Source: CAYTEH01 sp964436765
GTDB lineage: Bacteria > Patescibacteriota > Gracilibacteria > Peribacterales > Peribacteraceae
Reading direction: 5' to 3'
NCBI GenBank assembly: GCA_964436765.1
Contig: CAYTEH010000008.1
Location: forward strand, 1 to 46,664
DNA: 46,664 bases
Below the pieces are notes generated by a model. The model saw only the letters and a program-made list of their open reading frames with translations, did not search any database and was not told where the DNA came from. Shown here piece by piece: positions 34,281 through 41,686 of the stretch (position 1 is the first letter of the stretch; every line of letters begins with the position of its first letter). The translations under genes and the position numbers were made by a program.

Positions 34281-36179
34281 TTATTGGGCGGCAGGGGCAA
34301 GCATGGCGTCGATGGCCTTCCGGAAGTCGTCGAGGGGCACGGCTCCGTTGATCTGCACCTGCGTTTGGTTGAGTGTGTCGATCAGAAAGCTCGAGGGGGT
34401 GCCCGTGATGCCTGCTTTCGTGCCGCCGTCGATATCCTGCTTGATGTGTGCCCGCCGCGTGTCGCGCCACATGCAGGTGGCGAAGTCGGATTGGTTCAAA
34501 TCGAGTTCCGCGGCGATGGCCACGTAATCTGTACGGGCCGAGCCGTACAGGGCGTCTGCGAACTGCCAGAACGCGGTATGGCCCTTCATTTCGGCGGCGC
34601 ACTCCATGGCCACGGCCATGGTATCTGCGTTTTTATGGAACGAGAGCGGATAGTGCCGATACACGAGATTGAGGGTCTTGGGGTATTCCTTTAGGAGCGT
34701 CTGGAGCTCGGGGTAGAGCGTGCGCGTGAACGGATCATCAGCATCGCTGTAGGTCACAAGCGAGAGCTGCGCGTTGGGCTCGCCGCGCACATGGTCCCAC
34801 GACCGGTCCACCTTGGGTGCCGGTTTGGCGACCACGGGCGCGGGCGGGTAGTACGTACTGGGCTGCGCCGGCGCGGATGCGGGCGGCGCGGGCTTCACCA
34901 TGCCGCTGAGTATCGGGTCGATGACGGCTGTGAGGGTCGAAAGTGGCACGGCGCCCGAGATCGTTTCGTATCCGCCCGTCCGGTTATTGAGGACGAAATT
35001 CGCGGGCGTCCCCTGCACGCCGGCTGCGGTGCCGGACTCGATGAGCGCCTGGACGCGCTTCGCCTGCTCGCCGTTGCGGACGCATTCGTCAAACCTCTGT
35101 TGGCTCAGGCCCACGTTCTTGGCCAGAGAGGCCAGCTTCTCCACCGGGAAGAGGCTCTGGCCGTCGGCGCCGCTCCGTTTGAAGATCTGGTCGTGAAACC
35201 GCCAGAAGGCGTTGTTGCCTTTGAGGCTGGCCACGCACTCGGCAGCTACGGCTTTGGCCTCTGCACCGGCGTGGAAGGGGAGCGGGAACGGCCGCGTGAC
35301 CCAGTTCACGCTGCCTCGGTATTTCCTGAGCAGCTGCGACATGGTTTTCTGATGCCGGATGCAGAAGGGGCATTCAAAATCGGTGTACTCGATCACCGTC
35401 ACTGGTGCGTTGGCCTTGCCGCGGATGTGGTCCGTCTTCGGGTCGACGGGCGGCAGCGGGCCGTCGGGTTCGGCACCGGGCACGCTCACCGCGGGGGGCG
35501 GCGTGGCGGGGACGGGCAGGGGGACGGCAACTGCAGAGGGCGTCCAGGCCTCGTAGAGCATCGCGTTGATCACGTCGGTGTACTCGCTCAGAGCCCCCGC
35601 GCCCGCGATCATCTGCCATTTGCCGTTGCTCCCGAGCACCAGGAACGTGACAGGCGCGGCCGTGATGCCCCCCTGCCTGGCCTGCTCGGCCTGGCCTTTC
35701 ACGAATGAGGCGTACCTGCCGCTGCTGAGGCATTTCTCGAATTCCAGCTTGCTTAAGTCCAGTTCGCCTGCGAGCGTCGTCAGTTTGCTCAGCGGCAGGC
35801 CCCTGCCGCCCGAGGCGGTGGCATCGAACACTTCCTGGATGAAGGTCCACATGGTGCGCGTGTCACCCAGCTCGTTGATGCATTCCGCCGCTTCGGCCTC
35901 CTTCTGCGCATTCTGGTGCTCAGCCGACGGCAGGTGGCGGATCACCCAGTTGACCTTGTTCTTGTAGCGTTCCGACAGCGCCTTCACAGTCGCGTGGTGC
36001 TGCTTCGATGTCTCGTCTTCCAGGTCGATGTATTCCACGATCATCACCTTGGGGGCGGGGTTGCCCAGGATGTGATCCACCGCCGGGTTCACCGGCGCGA
36101 AGCTCACGGCATGAGCGGTGGCTGTGATCCCCAGAGCGAAGACAGGCGAGAGGGAAGCGAGAAACAGGCGGGTGCGCAT
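34281..36179 (-). CDS. exported protein with three tandem DsbA-like domains, one CXXC
   Basis: 632 residues with an N-terminal signal sequence (MRTRLFLASLSPVFALGITA). Three Thioredoxin_4/DsbA-like units lie at about 34-210, 248-428 and 461-628, joined by Pro-rich linkers. The middle one has FECPFC (CXXC at 270-273). The equivalent sites are EDETSK in the first and DADDPFT in the third, so both lack active cysteines. All three keep the cis-Pro loop (AAPVTFLV, QGTPANFV, TGTPSSFL) and two further Cys (AAEC/EKC, AAEC/DEC, AMEC/ATC) that could form structural disulfides. The ATG at 36179 is chosen from TATACT 7 nt upstream. It lies in the operon folK-this gene-folE. Confidence 0.88.
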   Translation of the reverse strand: MRTRLFLASLSPVFALGITATAHAVSFAPVNPAVDHILGNPAPKVMIVEYIDLEDETSKQHHATVKALSERYKNKVNWVIRHLPSAEHQNAQKEAEAAECINELGDTRTMWTFIQEVFDATASGGRGLPLSKLTTLAGELDLSKLEFEKCLSSGRYASFVKGQAEQARQGGITAAPVTFLVLGSNGKWQMIAGAGALSEYTDVINAMLYEAWTPSAVAVPLPVPATPPPAVSVPGAEPDGPLPPVDPKTDHIRGKANAPVTVIEYTDFECPFCIRHQKTMSQLLRKYRGSVNWVTRPFPLPFHAGAEAKAVAAECVASLKGNNAFWRFHDQIFKRSGADGQSLFPVEKLASLAKNVGLSQQRFDECVRNGEQAKRVQALIESGTAAGVQGTPANFVLNNRTGGYETISGAVPLSTLTAVIDPILSGMVKPAPPASAPAQPSTYYPPAPVVAKPAPKVDRSWDHVRGEPNAQLSLVTYSDADDPFTRTLYPELQTLLKEYPKTLNLVYRHYPLSFHKNADTMAVAMECAAEMKGHTAFWQFADALYGSARTDYVAIAAELDLNQSDFATCMWRDTRRAHIKQDIDGGTKAGITGTPSSFLIDTLNQTQVQINGAVPLDDFRKAIDAMLAPAAQ

Positions 36180-36186
36180 AGGCGCG

Positions 36187-36192
36187 GAGTAT
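36187..36192 (-). promoter_or_regulatory. -10 box TATACT, 7 nt before the triple DsbA ATG
   Basis: Minus-strand TATACT between folK and the DsbA gene. It suggests that the gene also has its own leaderless transcript. Confidence 0.5.
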
Positions 36193-36201
36193 AGCATGTG
36201 C

Positions 36202-36663
36202 TTAGAGCTCCAGAGCCGTTTTCACGCATTTCTGATCAAGAGTTTTGCCAAGCGCATCCCTCCATTTTTTTTCATGAATGAGGTCACACAGCGGCTCCAG
36301 GACGAACCGGCGTTCGTGCATTCTCGGATGCGGCACTGTCAGCTCGGGGGTCTCGATCACCTGGTTGCCGTACAGGAGCAGGTCCAGGTCGATAGTCCGC
36401 GGGCCAAACTTGAAGGGCGGGGCCTTCTTGAGGGTGCGTTCGATGCCCCGCAGATGATGGGCGATTGCTTCGGGCGGCTCATCCGTGTCGAGCATCGCGA
36501 CGGCGTTTAAGAAGTCGTCCTGATCGGTCACTTCGCGCGCGGTGGTGCGATAGACGGGGGAGAAGCGGATGGCGGGCCAGCGGGCCCGCAGGAGCTCCGC
36601 GGCGGCCCTGAGGTTTTGCTCAGGGTTGATGTTGCTGCCGAGGGCGAGGAAGACGGGGGTCAT
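36202..36663 (-). CDS. folK: 2-amino-4-hydroxy-6-hydroxymethyldihydropteridine pyrophosphokinase
   Basis: 153 residues. Transfers pyrophosphate from ATP to the pterin alcohol in folate synthesis. Motifs: FLALGSNINPEQNL, SPVYRTTAREVTDQDDFLNA and the signature GPRTIDLDLLLYG with VPHPRMHERRFVLEPL. A CATTCT hexamer lies 7 nt upstream of the ATG. The repeat cluster 36697-36919 separates it from folB. Confidence 0.95.
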   Translation of the reverse strand: MTPVFLALGSNINPEQNLRAAAELLRARWPAIRFSPVYRTTAREVTDQDDFLNAVAMLDTDEPPEAIAHHLRGIERTLKKAPPFKFGPRTIDLDLLLYGNQVIETPELTVPHPRMHERRFVLEPLCDLIHEKKWRDALGKTLDQKCVKTALEL

Positions 36664-36696
36664 GGAGAAGAGAATGATGCCTTGGGTACGGTCAGT

Positions 36697-36746
36697 GTGC
36701 CATCCCTCGTACGCCCGTCGCTCTGCGACGGGCTACTCGGGATGAC
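36697..36746 (-). repeat. variable-core inverted repeat, copy A
   Basis: On the minus strand: GTCATCCCGAGTA, hairpin GCCCGTCGC-AGA-GCGACGGGC, then GTACGAGGGATGGCAC. The arms match copy B at 36872-36919; the hairpin core is unrelated. Confidence 0.75.
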
Positions 36747-36765
36747 AGGTGCTTTTTCATGCACG

Positions 36766-36853
36766 GCGCATCGGTACGTTCCGTTGGCCTAGGCCAACGG
36801 AACTACCCGGCTTTGCCGGGTAACCCCGCTCCGCGGGGTTGGTACCGATGCGC
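36766..36853. repeat. 88-bp cloverleaf/cruciform element
   Basis: A perfect 12-bp closing stem, GCGCATCGGTAC (36766-36777) with GTACCGATGCGC (36842-36853). It encloses three perfect hairpins: a 24-nt palindrome at 36779-36802 (half-site TTCCGTTGGCCT), TACCCGGC-TTT-GCCGGGTA (36804-36822), and AACCCCGC-TCC-GCGGGGTT (36822-36840). Almost every base is paired. Not a tRNA. Confidence 0.88.
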
Positions 36854-36871
36854 TCTAGACGTCAGGGCTGT

Positions 36872-36919
36872 GTCATTCCGAGTTGTTCCCGGCGGAGCCG
36901 GGAACGTACGAGGAATCAC
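36872..36919 (+). repeat. variable-core inverted repeat, copy B
   Basis: GTCATTCCGAGTT, hairpin GTTCCCGGC-GGA-GCCGGGAAC, then GTACGAGGAATCAC. It is oriented opposite to copy A, across the cloverleaf. The folB stop codon lies in its right arm. Confidence 0.75.
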
Positions 36920-37260
36920 GGCCTTGTAATTCTCACCTCCACCCGCTCCGTTCCGATCGGCGGAAACTTGGTCACGGTCACGGTCACTGAGGAGGGTGTG
37001 TACTTCTTGAGGATCAGTTCGGTGGCATCCTCCGCCAGCCGCTCGATCGTCTTCCGTTCCGTGCCCTCCAACGTCTTCATATCAGTTGCGACAGCTGCGT
37101 AGTCAATCGACCGGCTGACGTCGTCGGAGGCGGCTGCGGCACGGGTGTCTGTCGTCAGTTCGATATCCACAAGAATGCGCTGGGGCACGGAGCGCTCATG
37201 CGCTGCCACGCCGATACGAGTCCGCAGCTCGAGCCCGCGGAGCGTGATGGTATCGGCCAT
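36916..37260 (-). CDS. folB: dihydroneopterin aldolase
   Basis: 114 residues. Cleaves dihydroneopterin to the hydroxymethyl pterin used by FolK. ITLRGLELRTRIGVAAHERSV, then ILVDIELTTDTRAAA, DDVSRSIDYAAVATDM, RKTIERLAEDATELIL and SVTVTVTKFPPI match the family. The ATG lies 3 nt after the secD stop, so it is transcribed with secD. The stop codon is inside repeat copy B. Confidence 0.93.
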   Translation of the reverse strand: MADTITLRGLELRTRIGVAAHERSVPQRILVDIELTTDTRAAAASDDVSRSIDYAAVATDMKTLEGTERKTIERLAEDATELILKKYTPSSVTVTVTKFPPIGTERVEVRITRP

Positions 37261-37263
37261 TGG

Positions 37264-39738
37264 TCAGGCGGACGGGGAATCGTGATGCCCCGGTTTGATG
37301 CCGTACAGTGCGGGGTTCTGGGCCCAGGATTGCTCAATGACGCGGCGCAGGATCCAGCGGGTGACCGTGATGGCGGTGAAGAGCGAGAGGATCACGCCCA
37401 TACCGAGGGTCACCGCGAAGCCGCGCACGATGGACGTGCCCACCGCGAACAGGATGACGCAGGTGATGATCGTAGAAACGTTGCCGTCGCGGATGGCGGG
37501 CCAGGCGTGCTTGAAGCCCGATTCCACCGCCGACTTGAGGGTGCGGCCGCGCCGCAGCTCTTCCTTCATGCGTTCGAACACCAGCACGTTCGCGTCCACG
37601 GCCATGCCGATGCTCAGGATGATGCCCGCCATGCCTGCGAGCGTCAGGACGATGTAATTGTTGGTGAACAAGAGCAGCGGGAGCTTGAGGATCGCGAAGA
37701 GCAGGAAGGCATAGACGACGAGCGCCATGTTGGCGACCACGCCAAGCAGGCGGTACAGGAACATCATGTAGAGCATGACGATGCCGATGCCGATGAGGCC
37801 TGCGAGCATCGAGGTCTGCAGGGCAGCATCACCCAGCGTGGCCTCGATGGTATATTGGCCGGTCAAATGGATGGGGGCGGGGATAGCGCCTGTATTCAGG
37901 TCCTGGGCAAGTTCCTGGGCTTCCTGCACATTCATGTTTCCCGAAATCACCGCGGTGCCGCCTGTGATTTCCTCGTTGACGCGCGGGGCGGTCACCTGGT
38001 TGCCGCCGACGTAGATGGCGATGCGCTTCCCAACGTTCTTTTTGGTCAGTTCTGCGAAGAGCCGCGCGCCCTCGGTGTCGAAGGCGATCTGTACCACGGG
38101 GATATTGGTGACGGGGTCCATGGTGACAGTGGCGTGGCGGAAGTGCTTGCCGTCGAGAGCGGTGTCCTTCCAGCCGCTCGGGACCAGCCAGAAGAAGAGC
38201 CAGCGCAGGTTCATGGCGGGTTCAAGCGAGGTCACCTTGCCGTCCTGGAGTCTTTTGACGATCGCCTCGGCGCGTGCAAGGTCTCCCGTCACGGACAGGA
38301 TTTCGGCATCCACGGTTGCGGGGGAGGTGGCGGGGGTCGTGTCGGCGCGGATGATATGGAAGCCGTACTGCGTCTCGACCGGGTCGCTGATCTGCCCTGC
38401 CTTCATGCCGAACGCCGAGTTCTCGAAGGGGCCCGCAAGCGCGCCGCCGCGGCTGATAACGCCCAGGCGGCCTGCCGATGCTTTCGAGGGCCCGTCGGAC
38501 TCCTGGCGCGCGAGGGTGTCGAAGTTGCCTCCCGCGTTCAGTTTCTCCTTCAGAGCGTTGGCCCGAACCATCGCTTCGTCGCGGGTGCGCGTCACCTCGG
38601 GGCCGGCTTCGGCGGCACCCTTATACGAGACGAGGATGTGGCTCACGCTTACCTGCTCGCCTCCCGGCCGGAGCTGGCTGAGGAAAAGCACCTTAGGACC
38701 ATCTGCGGCCTGCACGGCCTTCAGTTCGCCGTTTTTCATGGTGCGGAGGGCGGCTGCGACGGCGGCATCCACTTTGTCGTCCAGCGCCATGTTCTCGCGC
38801 TGTGTGTACACCGCGCCGGTCTCGGTTTTGGCAAGTTGGGCGAAGGCCTTGGGCGCTTCGTTCAGCACGCGTCCCGTCTGGGTGAGCGGCGAAAGCGTCT
38901 GTGCCAGGAAGATGCCCGGGACCGTTTTATCCTCCAGCAGCTGACCCTGGTCGCTCAAGCAGTTCTGCTGCACGAAAGCGATGGGGAGGAGCGCGGCGTT
39001 GGCGCAGCTGAGAGATCCTTCGCGCTGCACCGGGGCGCCAGGCTGCGTGTTCCAGAGGCTCTCCAGGCCCTTGGGCAGGAGGTCGCGGAACAGTGTTTGG
39101 GTGTCCATGTAGCTGACGCCAAGCTGCGAACTCTGGTCCTGACCCACTTTCTGGAGCGTGGCGCCGCTTCTGGTGATCTGCGCCATGGCGGCTGAGGCTT
39201 TCACTTTCACGTCGTTGCGGAAGGTGTCGTCGGCGACAGTGAACTCCTCCTTAAATTCAAGCTGAATGGTCTTGCCGACCACTTTGATGCATTCCTGCAC
39301 GTCCACCACGCCCGGGCATTCCACCAGGAGGTGTTTTTCGTTGCCCAGATACGACGGGGTGATGACGGCCTCGCTCACGCCGAGCGCGTTGATGCGGCGC
39401 TCCAGCACCGTGCGGATCGCCTCCACGAGGTTCGTGCTCTGGGTCTCGATCGTGAATTTCTCATTGCGCAACTGCGTGAGCTCTTCAGCCGGGGTGCCGT
39501 TCGCCTCTCCCTCCGCGATCTTCTTGTCGATCTCCGCGAGTTGGTCGGCGATCTCCTGTTCGGAAATGCGGAAATCCAGCTGCGTGCCCCCTGCGAGGTC
39601 CAGCCCCAGATGCAGGGCGGGGGAACGCAGGAAGGAGGGGAAGCCCACTTTCCAGCTTTGCGGCAGTGCGATCGTCACGACGAGTATGGCGATCCCGATG
39701 GAAACGATGGGCCAGAAGAGGGGGCGGCGCTGGGACAT
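37264..39738 (-). CDS. secD: SecD with an inserted parvulin (rotamase) domain
   Basis: 824 residues. SecD pulls secreted proteins through the Sec channel using the proton gradient. TM1 is at about 11-26, then the SecD block LGLDLAGGTQLDFRI and the P1 domain. The first P1 half ends at about residue 170. An extra segment of about 330 residues follows, including a complete parvulin-type prolyl isomerase at 362-466 (VSVSHILVSY, NFDTLARQESDGPSKASAGRLG, PFENSAFGMKAGQISDPVET, YGFHIIRAD). The second P1 half resumes (FDTEGARLFAELTKKNVGKR), then five TM helices with GMAVDANVLVFERMKEEL. No secF follows; folB is next. The start MSQRRPLFW lies 16 nt after TATTCT. Confidence 0.92.
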   Translation of the reverse strand: MSQRRPLFWPIVSIGIAILVVTIALPQSWKVGFPSFLRSPALHLGLDLAGGTQLDFRISEQEIADQLAEIDKKIAEGEANGTPAEELTQLRNEKFTIETQSTNLVEAIRTVLERRINALGVSEAVITPSYLGNEKHLLVECPGVVDVQECIKVVGKTIQLEFKEEFTVADDTFRNDVKVKASAAMAQITRSGATLQKVGQDQSSQLGVSYMDTQTLFRDLLPKGLESLWNTQPGAPVQREGSLSCANAALLPIAFVQQNCLSDQGQLLEDKTVPGIFLAQTLSPLTQTGRVLNEAPKAFAQLAKTETGAVYTQRENMALDDKVDAAVAAALRTMKNGELKAVQAADGPKVLFLSQLRPGGEQVSVSHILVSYKGAAEAGPEVTRTRDEAMVRANALKEKLNAGGNFDTLARQESDGPSKASAGRLGVISRGGALAGPFENSAFGMKAGQISDPVETQYGFHIIRADTTPATSPATVDAEILSVTGDLARAEAIVKRLQDGKVTSLEPAMNLRWLFFWLVPSGWKDTALDGKHFRHATVTMDPVTNIPVVQIAFDTEGARLFAELTKKNVGKRIAIYVGGNQVTAPRVNEEITGGTAVISGNMNVQEAQELAQDLNTGAIPAPIHLTGQYTIEATLGDAALQTSMLAGLIGIGIVMLYMMFLYRLLGVVANMALVVYAFLLFAILKLPLLLFTNNYIVLTLAGMAGIILSIGMAVDANVLVFERMKEELRRGRTLKSAVESGFKHAWPAIRDGNVSTIITCVILFAVGTSIVRGFAVTLGMGVILSLFTAITVTRWILRRVIEQSWAQNPALYGIKPGHHDSPSA

Positions 39739-39822
39739 GTGAAAGGCGAAAGAAAGAATAGCAGGGGGGATAGAGTGCAGGAAGAGGGCCCAAAAGGGAA
39801 GGGGACCCATTCGCTCGTAGGC

Positions 39823-39858
39823 ATTCGTAGGGGCGTAGCACGCTACGCCCCTACGAAT
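39823..39858. repeat. 17-bp perfect hairpin
   Basis: ATTCGTAGGGGCGTAGC, 2-nt loop, exact reverse complement. It lies in the 136-nt gap between the SecD-like lipoprotein gene and secD. It could end or pause the upstream transcript; no T-run follows. Confidence 0.8.
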
Positions 39859-39874
39859 AGGAATTTAGGGTCGT

Positions 39875-40543
39875 TTACCGCACTTCTTCAAATTTCACAT
39901 GCAGCCCCACATTCACGTCATCGGCGAAGACCTGGGCGATCTCGAGGTTCGGAATGCCGTCCACGAGGATGGAATCGCGCGCTTCGCCGGGATTCACCAT
40001 CATTTTCGACATCAGGATGCCCCGAAGGAATACGCCGAGGGCCTTGCCGCTGTTGTCCTTGAAGACCGTTTCGAGCTGGCGCTTGCCCGCATCCGTGAAG
40101 AGGAGCGTCGCTTTCGCCTTGGGCCGCGGGTCGGAGGATGAGGCGAGCACCCAATCGAATTCCTTCTCGGTGATGCCTGTTTCCTTCCACGCGCCCATCG
40201 TGTCGTGGACGAGATCGGCGATACTGGCGTCCACTTCGCGCATCACCCGCATGGTGAATTCGCCCTGGAGCTGCGCACGGAGCGCCTCGGCAGTCTCCGT
40301 GTCTTTGGGTTTCACCGTCACTGTCTCGCCGCTCACGCTCACGTCACCGGGCATCACCTCCTGTTTCATGCCCAGGAGCCGCCGTTCGATCACCCGCGCG
40401 CTCGCCGAGATCAGTTCCGTGCGGCGCTGGGCGTCGGGGGAATCGATGGTCAGTTTGTAGCTGATGGCGCCCTTGCCCTTTCCGCACGACGCGAGAAGAA
40501 GCAGGGACAGGGTCAAGGTCAGGACGAGGGGGAGTCTTTTCAT
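39875..40543 (-). CDS. lipoprotein resembling the SecD extracytoplasmic domain
   Basis: 222 residues. The signal peptide and lipobox LLLLASC put Cys20 at the membrane surface. The mature part follows the order of SecD P1: a helix like that before the first P1 motif (ELISASARVIERRLLGM), then VSVSGETVTVKPKDTETAEA. After a middle segment comes LLFTDAGKRQLETVFKDNSG, KALGVFLRGILMSKMMVNPG and a SecD-like ending (IAQVFADDVNVGLHVKF). There are no transmembrane helices beyond the anchor. It lies just upstream of secD on the same strand. A CATAAT hexamer lies 8 nt before the ATG. The SecD relationship is by eye and moderate. Confidence 0.75.
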   Translation of the reverse strand: MKRLPLVLTLTLSLLLLASCGKGKGAISYKLTIDSPDAQRRTELISASARVIERRLLGMKQEVMPGDVSVSGETVTVKPKDTETAEALRAQLQGEFTMRVMREVDASIADLVHDTMGAWKETGITEKEFDWVLASSSDPRPKAKATLLFTDAGKRQLETVFKDNSGKALGVFLRGILMSKMMVNPGEARDSILVDGIPNLEIAQVFADDVNVGLHVKFEEVR

Positions 40544-40555
40544 AGAATGCGATTA

Positions 40556-40613
40556 TGAAGCTTGAAGGTCGAAGATCAAAGATCAAAATTTCGATCTTCT
40601 TTTTTCGATCTTG
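40556..40613. repeat. low-complexity inverted repeat, unit GATCAAA/GATCGAAA
   Basis: Left GAAGGTCGAAGATCAAAGAT. Right TTTCGATCTTC and TTTTTCGATCTT. It lies between the nucleotidyltransferase stop and the lipoprotein start and resembles the repeat at 8376-8444. Confidence 0.65.
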
Positions 40614-41567
40614 CTATTTCACTTCCAGCCGCGTTCCCGCACGGAGCATCTGGTTCTGCAGGTCGACCCCTTTCAGGATGCATCCGTCATCGATCACGCA
40701 ATTCCTGATAGTGCAGTTCTCGATCACGCAATCGCTGAAGACCATGACGTCGGTCAGCTCGCTTTTGATCACTTTGCTCCTCGGGCCGATCACGACGCTG
40801 CCGTTTGACACCGACTGATCGAACACCGCCGTCGCATCGGGCAGAAGCCGCCCGCCGGTCAGCAGCATGTGGGCTTCCATATACGATTTGAACGATCCAA
40901 TGTCCATCCAGGGTTCGCGGAAGGTGAAGCATTCCACCGGAATACCCCGCCGGAGCAGTTCCTCGAAAATGCCGCCCAGGTTATCGGGTTTGATCTTCGC
41001 GAATTCGAGGAGGACGGGGAGCGTCGCCTTGGGGAGGATCACACAGCCGGTGCTCACGAGCGTGGTCTTCGGTTCTTTGGGTTTCTCCTCGAAGCCCGTC
41101 ACGCGTTCCGGATGTGTCTGGTCGACGATTACCGTGCCGAACGCTGACGCGCGCGCCAAGTCCCCGATGTCATGAGCCGCCAGGAGCGGCTGGCCATGGA
41201 AGTGCGCAAGGAACTCCTCGATCGAAAAGCCGAGGTAGTTATCGCCCGTCAGGATCAACAGATCATCATCGATCTTGTGGTTTGTGACCCACTCGGCGAT
41301 GGCCCCGAGCGCGCCCAGCTTGTGGTCGTCGGCACGCGTGTCTTCGATCACGAGTTCGACGCTGCGCCCGAGCGTCGTCGCCCAGTCCCTGAATGCTTTT
41401 TCAAACGCCGCGTTCGTGCTCACGGTCACCGGCACATCGGCGGGAATGTTCTCCGTGAGCCACGTGATCATCGGTTTGCCTTCCAGCGGCAGGAGCGGCT
41501 TGGGACGCTTCTCCGTCAGCGGCCAGAGCCTGGTCGCGAACCCGCCGGCGAGGATAAAGGCATGCAT
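40614..41567 (-). CDS. sugar-phosphate nucleotidyltransferase
   Basis: 317 residues. The N-terminal GlmU/RmlA-type domain (AFILAGGFATRLWPLTEKRPK, PLLPLEGKPMITWL, DLLILTGDNYLGF, VTGFEEKPKEPKTTLVSTGC) makes an NDP-sugar. A C-terminal left-handed beta-helix segment (VSNGSVVIGPRSKVIKSELT, DCVIENCTIRNCVIDDGCI) follows. The donor nucleotide and sugar (GDP-mannose, dTDP- or UDP-glucose) are not decided. TACAAT lies 7 nt before the ATG. It belongs with the surface-glycan genes at 7.6-12.6 kb. Confidence 0.88.
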   Translation of the reverse strand: MHAFILAGGFATRLWPLTEKRPKPLLPLEGKPMITWLTENIPADVPVTVSTNAAFEKAFRDWATTLGRSVELVIEDTRADDHKLGALGAIAEWVTNHKIDDDLLILTGDNYLGFSIEEFLAHFHGQPLLAAHDIGDLARASAFGTVIVDQTHPERVTGFEEKPKEPKTTLVSTGCVILPKATLPVLLEFAKIKPDNLGGIFEELLRRGIPVECFTFREPWMDIGSFKSYMEAHMLLTGGRLLPDATAVFDQSVSNGSVVIGPRSKVIKSELTDVMVFSDCVIENCTIRNCVIDDGCILKGVDLQNQMLRAGTRLEVK

Positions 41568-41574
41568 TGATGCT

Positions 41575-41580
41575 ATTGTA
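41575..41580 (-). promoter_or_regulatory. -10 box TACAAT, 7 nt before the nucleotidyltransferase ATG
   Basis: Minus-strand TACAAT, spacer AGCATCA, ATG at 41567. Confidence 0.55.
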
Positions 41581-41610
41581 GTCGGAACTCATATTTCTCA
41601 CTACGGACAG

Positions 41611-41683
41611 GTTATTGGTTTCTCGTTTGCTCGTTTCTCGTTATGCAGATGAATCAGAAACCAAAAACGAGTAAACCAGTAAC
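41611..41683. repeat. low-complexity inverted repeat, unit GTTTCTCG
   Basis: The left arm GTTATTGGTTTCTCGTTTGC and the right arm AACGAGTAAACCAGTAAC pair over about 28 nt. It lies directly after the 41687 gene stop on the minus strand, so it may also end transcription. Confidence 0.7.
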
Positions 41684-41686
41684 TTT

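Noticed and set aside
36766..36853. Cloverleaf read as a tRNA or tRNA-like gene
   Set aside because: Closing stem of 12 bp, loops of 0-3 nt, no TTCRA loop, no anticodon arm and no CCA. The shape is only superficially tRNA-like.
37198..39195. 665-codon open frame on the plus strand opposite secD
   Set aside because: Antisense shadow. The minus strand encodes unmistakable SecD and parvulin motifs.
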